50,832 bases of DNA from Nitrospirota bacterium. Its GTDB lineage: Bacteria > Nitrospirota > Nitrospiria > Nitrospirales > UBA8639. The notes under the pieces were generated by a model. That model was not told where the DNA came from. It ran no database searches and saw only the letters and a list, made by a program, of their open reading frames with translations. Numbering within the stretch: position 1 is the stretch's first letter; each line of letters begins with the position of its first letter. This document shows positions 48,748 to 50,832 of this stretch, piece after piece. Where the stretch lies: NCBI GenBank assembly GCA_029865515.1, contig JAOUGQ010000002.1, positions 1 through 50,832 of the forward strand. The letters are read 5' to 3'. The translations under genes and the position numbers were made by a program.

Positions 48748-49455
48748 TTGAACATGCTGATCCAGCTCAAGCACATTGACAAAATCTACAAAGCCGGGCA
48801 AGTCGACGTGCCGGCATTGATCGACATCAACCTCCAGGTTGAGCGGGGAGAATTTGTCGCCATTATCGGTCAGTCCGGAAGCGGGAAAACGACACTCCTG
48901 GATATTGTCGGCTGTTTAAGCCGTCCCACAAGTGGGGAATACTGGCTGGATGGAGACCATGTCAACTCCCTTCCCGACGCCAGCCTGACCGGCATCCGCA
49001 ACCGAAAAATCGGGTTCATCTTTCAAACATTTCATTTACTCGCACGGAAAACGGCATTGGAAAATGTGCAACTTCCTCTGATGTATGCCGGTGTCTCACG
49101 GAAGGCCCAACAGGATAAAGCGCGGGAATTATTAACCAGGGTCGGGCTGCAAGACCGTCTACTTCATTACAGCAATCAGTTATCGGGAGGCCAGCAGCAA
49201 CGGGTGGCAATCGCTCGTGCGTTGGCCAACAGCCCTCCCCTCCTACTGGCTGACGAGCCAACGGGAAACCTGGACAGTCAATCAGGCAAGGATATCCTTG
49301 CCCTCTTTGAGCAACTTCACCATCAAGGGCAAACGATTGTCATGATTACACATGATCCACTCATCGCAGAGCGGGCAGAACGCCGCATCACCTTGTCTGA
49401 TGGCAGAATCGTGGCAGATGAGCCGGCGTATCAGGCTGCACCGGTGCTGGGGTAA
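48748..49455 (+). CDS. MacB-type ABC transporter ATP-binding protein
   Basis: Walker [40 protein letters not shown]. Confidence 0.94.
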   Translation: MNMLIQLKHIDKIYKAGQVDVPALIDINLQVERGEFVAIIGQSGSGKTTLLDIVGCLSRPTSGEYWLDGDHVNSLPDASLTGIRNRKIGFIFQTFHLLARKTALENVQLPLMYAGVSRKAQQDKARELLTRVGLQDRLLHYSNQLSGGQQQRVAIARALANSPPLLLADEPTGNLDSQSGKDILALFEQLHHQGQTIVMITHDPLIAERAERRITLSDGRIVADEPAYQAAPVLG

Positions 49456-49460
49456 CATCT

Positions 49461-50681
<1,221 letters not shown>

Positions 50682-50832
50682 AATTGGAGAGTTCAGCAGG
50701 TTTTCACCAAGAACCAATTTTGCTTTCCATGCCCATCGAACGCATGTGACACCCCATAAAGAAAGAGCCGCAGGATTAGCCCTCCTTCCCGTCTTTGCCA
50801 CAATCGGGTTTTACCTCCTACCCGCAGACTGG

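Overview
The window is a gene-dense 50.8 kb bacterial segment. Gene content suggests a Gram-negative host, probably Nitrospirota/Nitrospira-like; this is inference from gene content, not a database match. From left to right it contains: a cytochrome c maturation operon (ccmC, a CcmE-like paralog, ccmE, ccmF, ccmG, ccmH, ccmI); a Phd/PIN toxin-antitoxin pair; a minus-strand ECF sigma / anti-sigma-like / VIT-VWA group; assorted single genes (two unusual methyltransferases, Ppx/GppA, a YggX-like protein, YqgE/AlgH, an AmpG-like MFS transporter, BamE-like lipoproteins, a DUF748/AsmA-like giant); the ffh-rpsP-rimM-trmD-rplS-rnhB-yraN block; ftsEX-envC-ctpA; thiS-thiG-thiE, with thiG broken by a frameshift; and a MacAB-TolC-type efflux operon. 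The standout is an actinobacterial-style proteasome and Pup/UBact-type tagging cluster at about 36.4-42.9 kb: ARC/Mpa ATPase, Dop-like, PrcB, PrcA, PafA-like, with a LytM/M23 peptidase overlapping pafA. I find no convincing Pup/UBact modifier gene in any gap of the cluster, which is the main open question. I see no tRNA, rRNA, CRISPR array or transposon.
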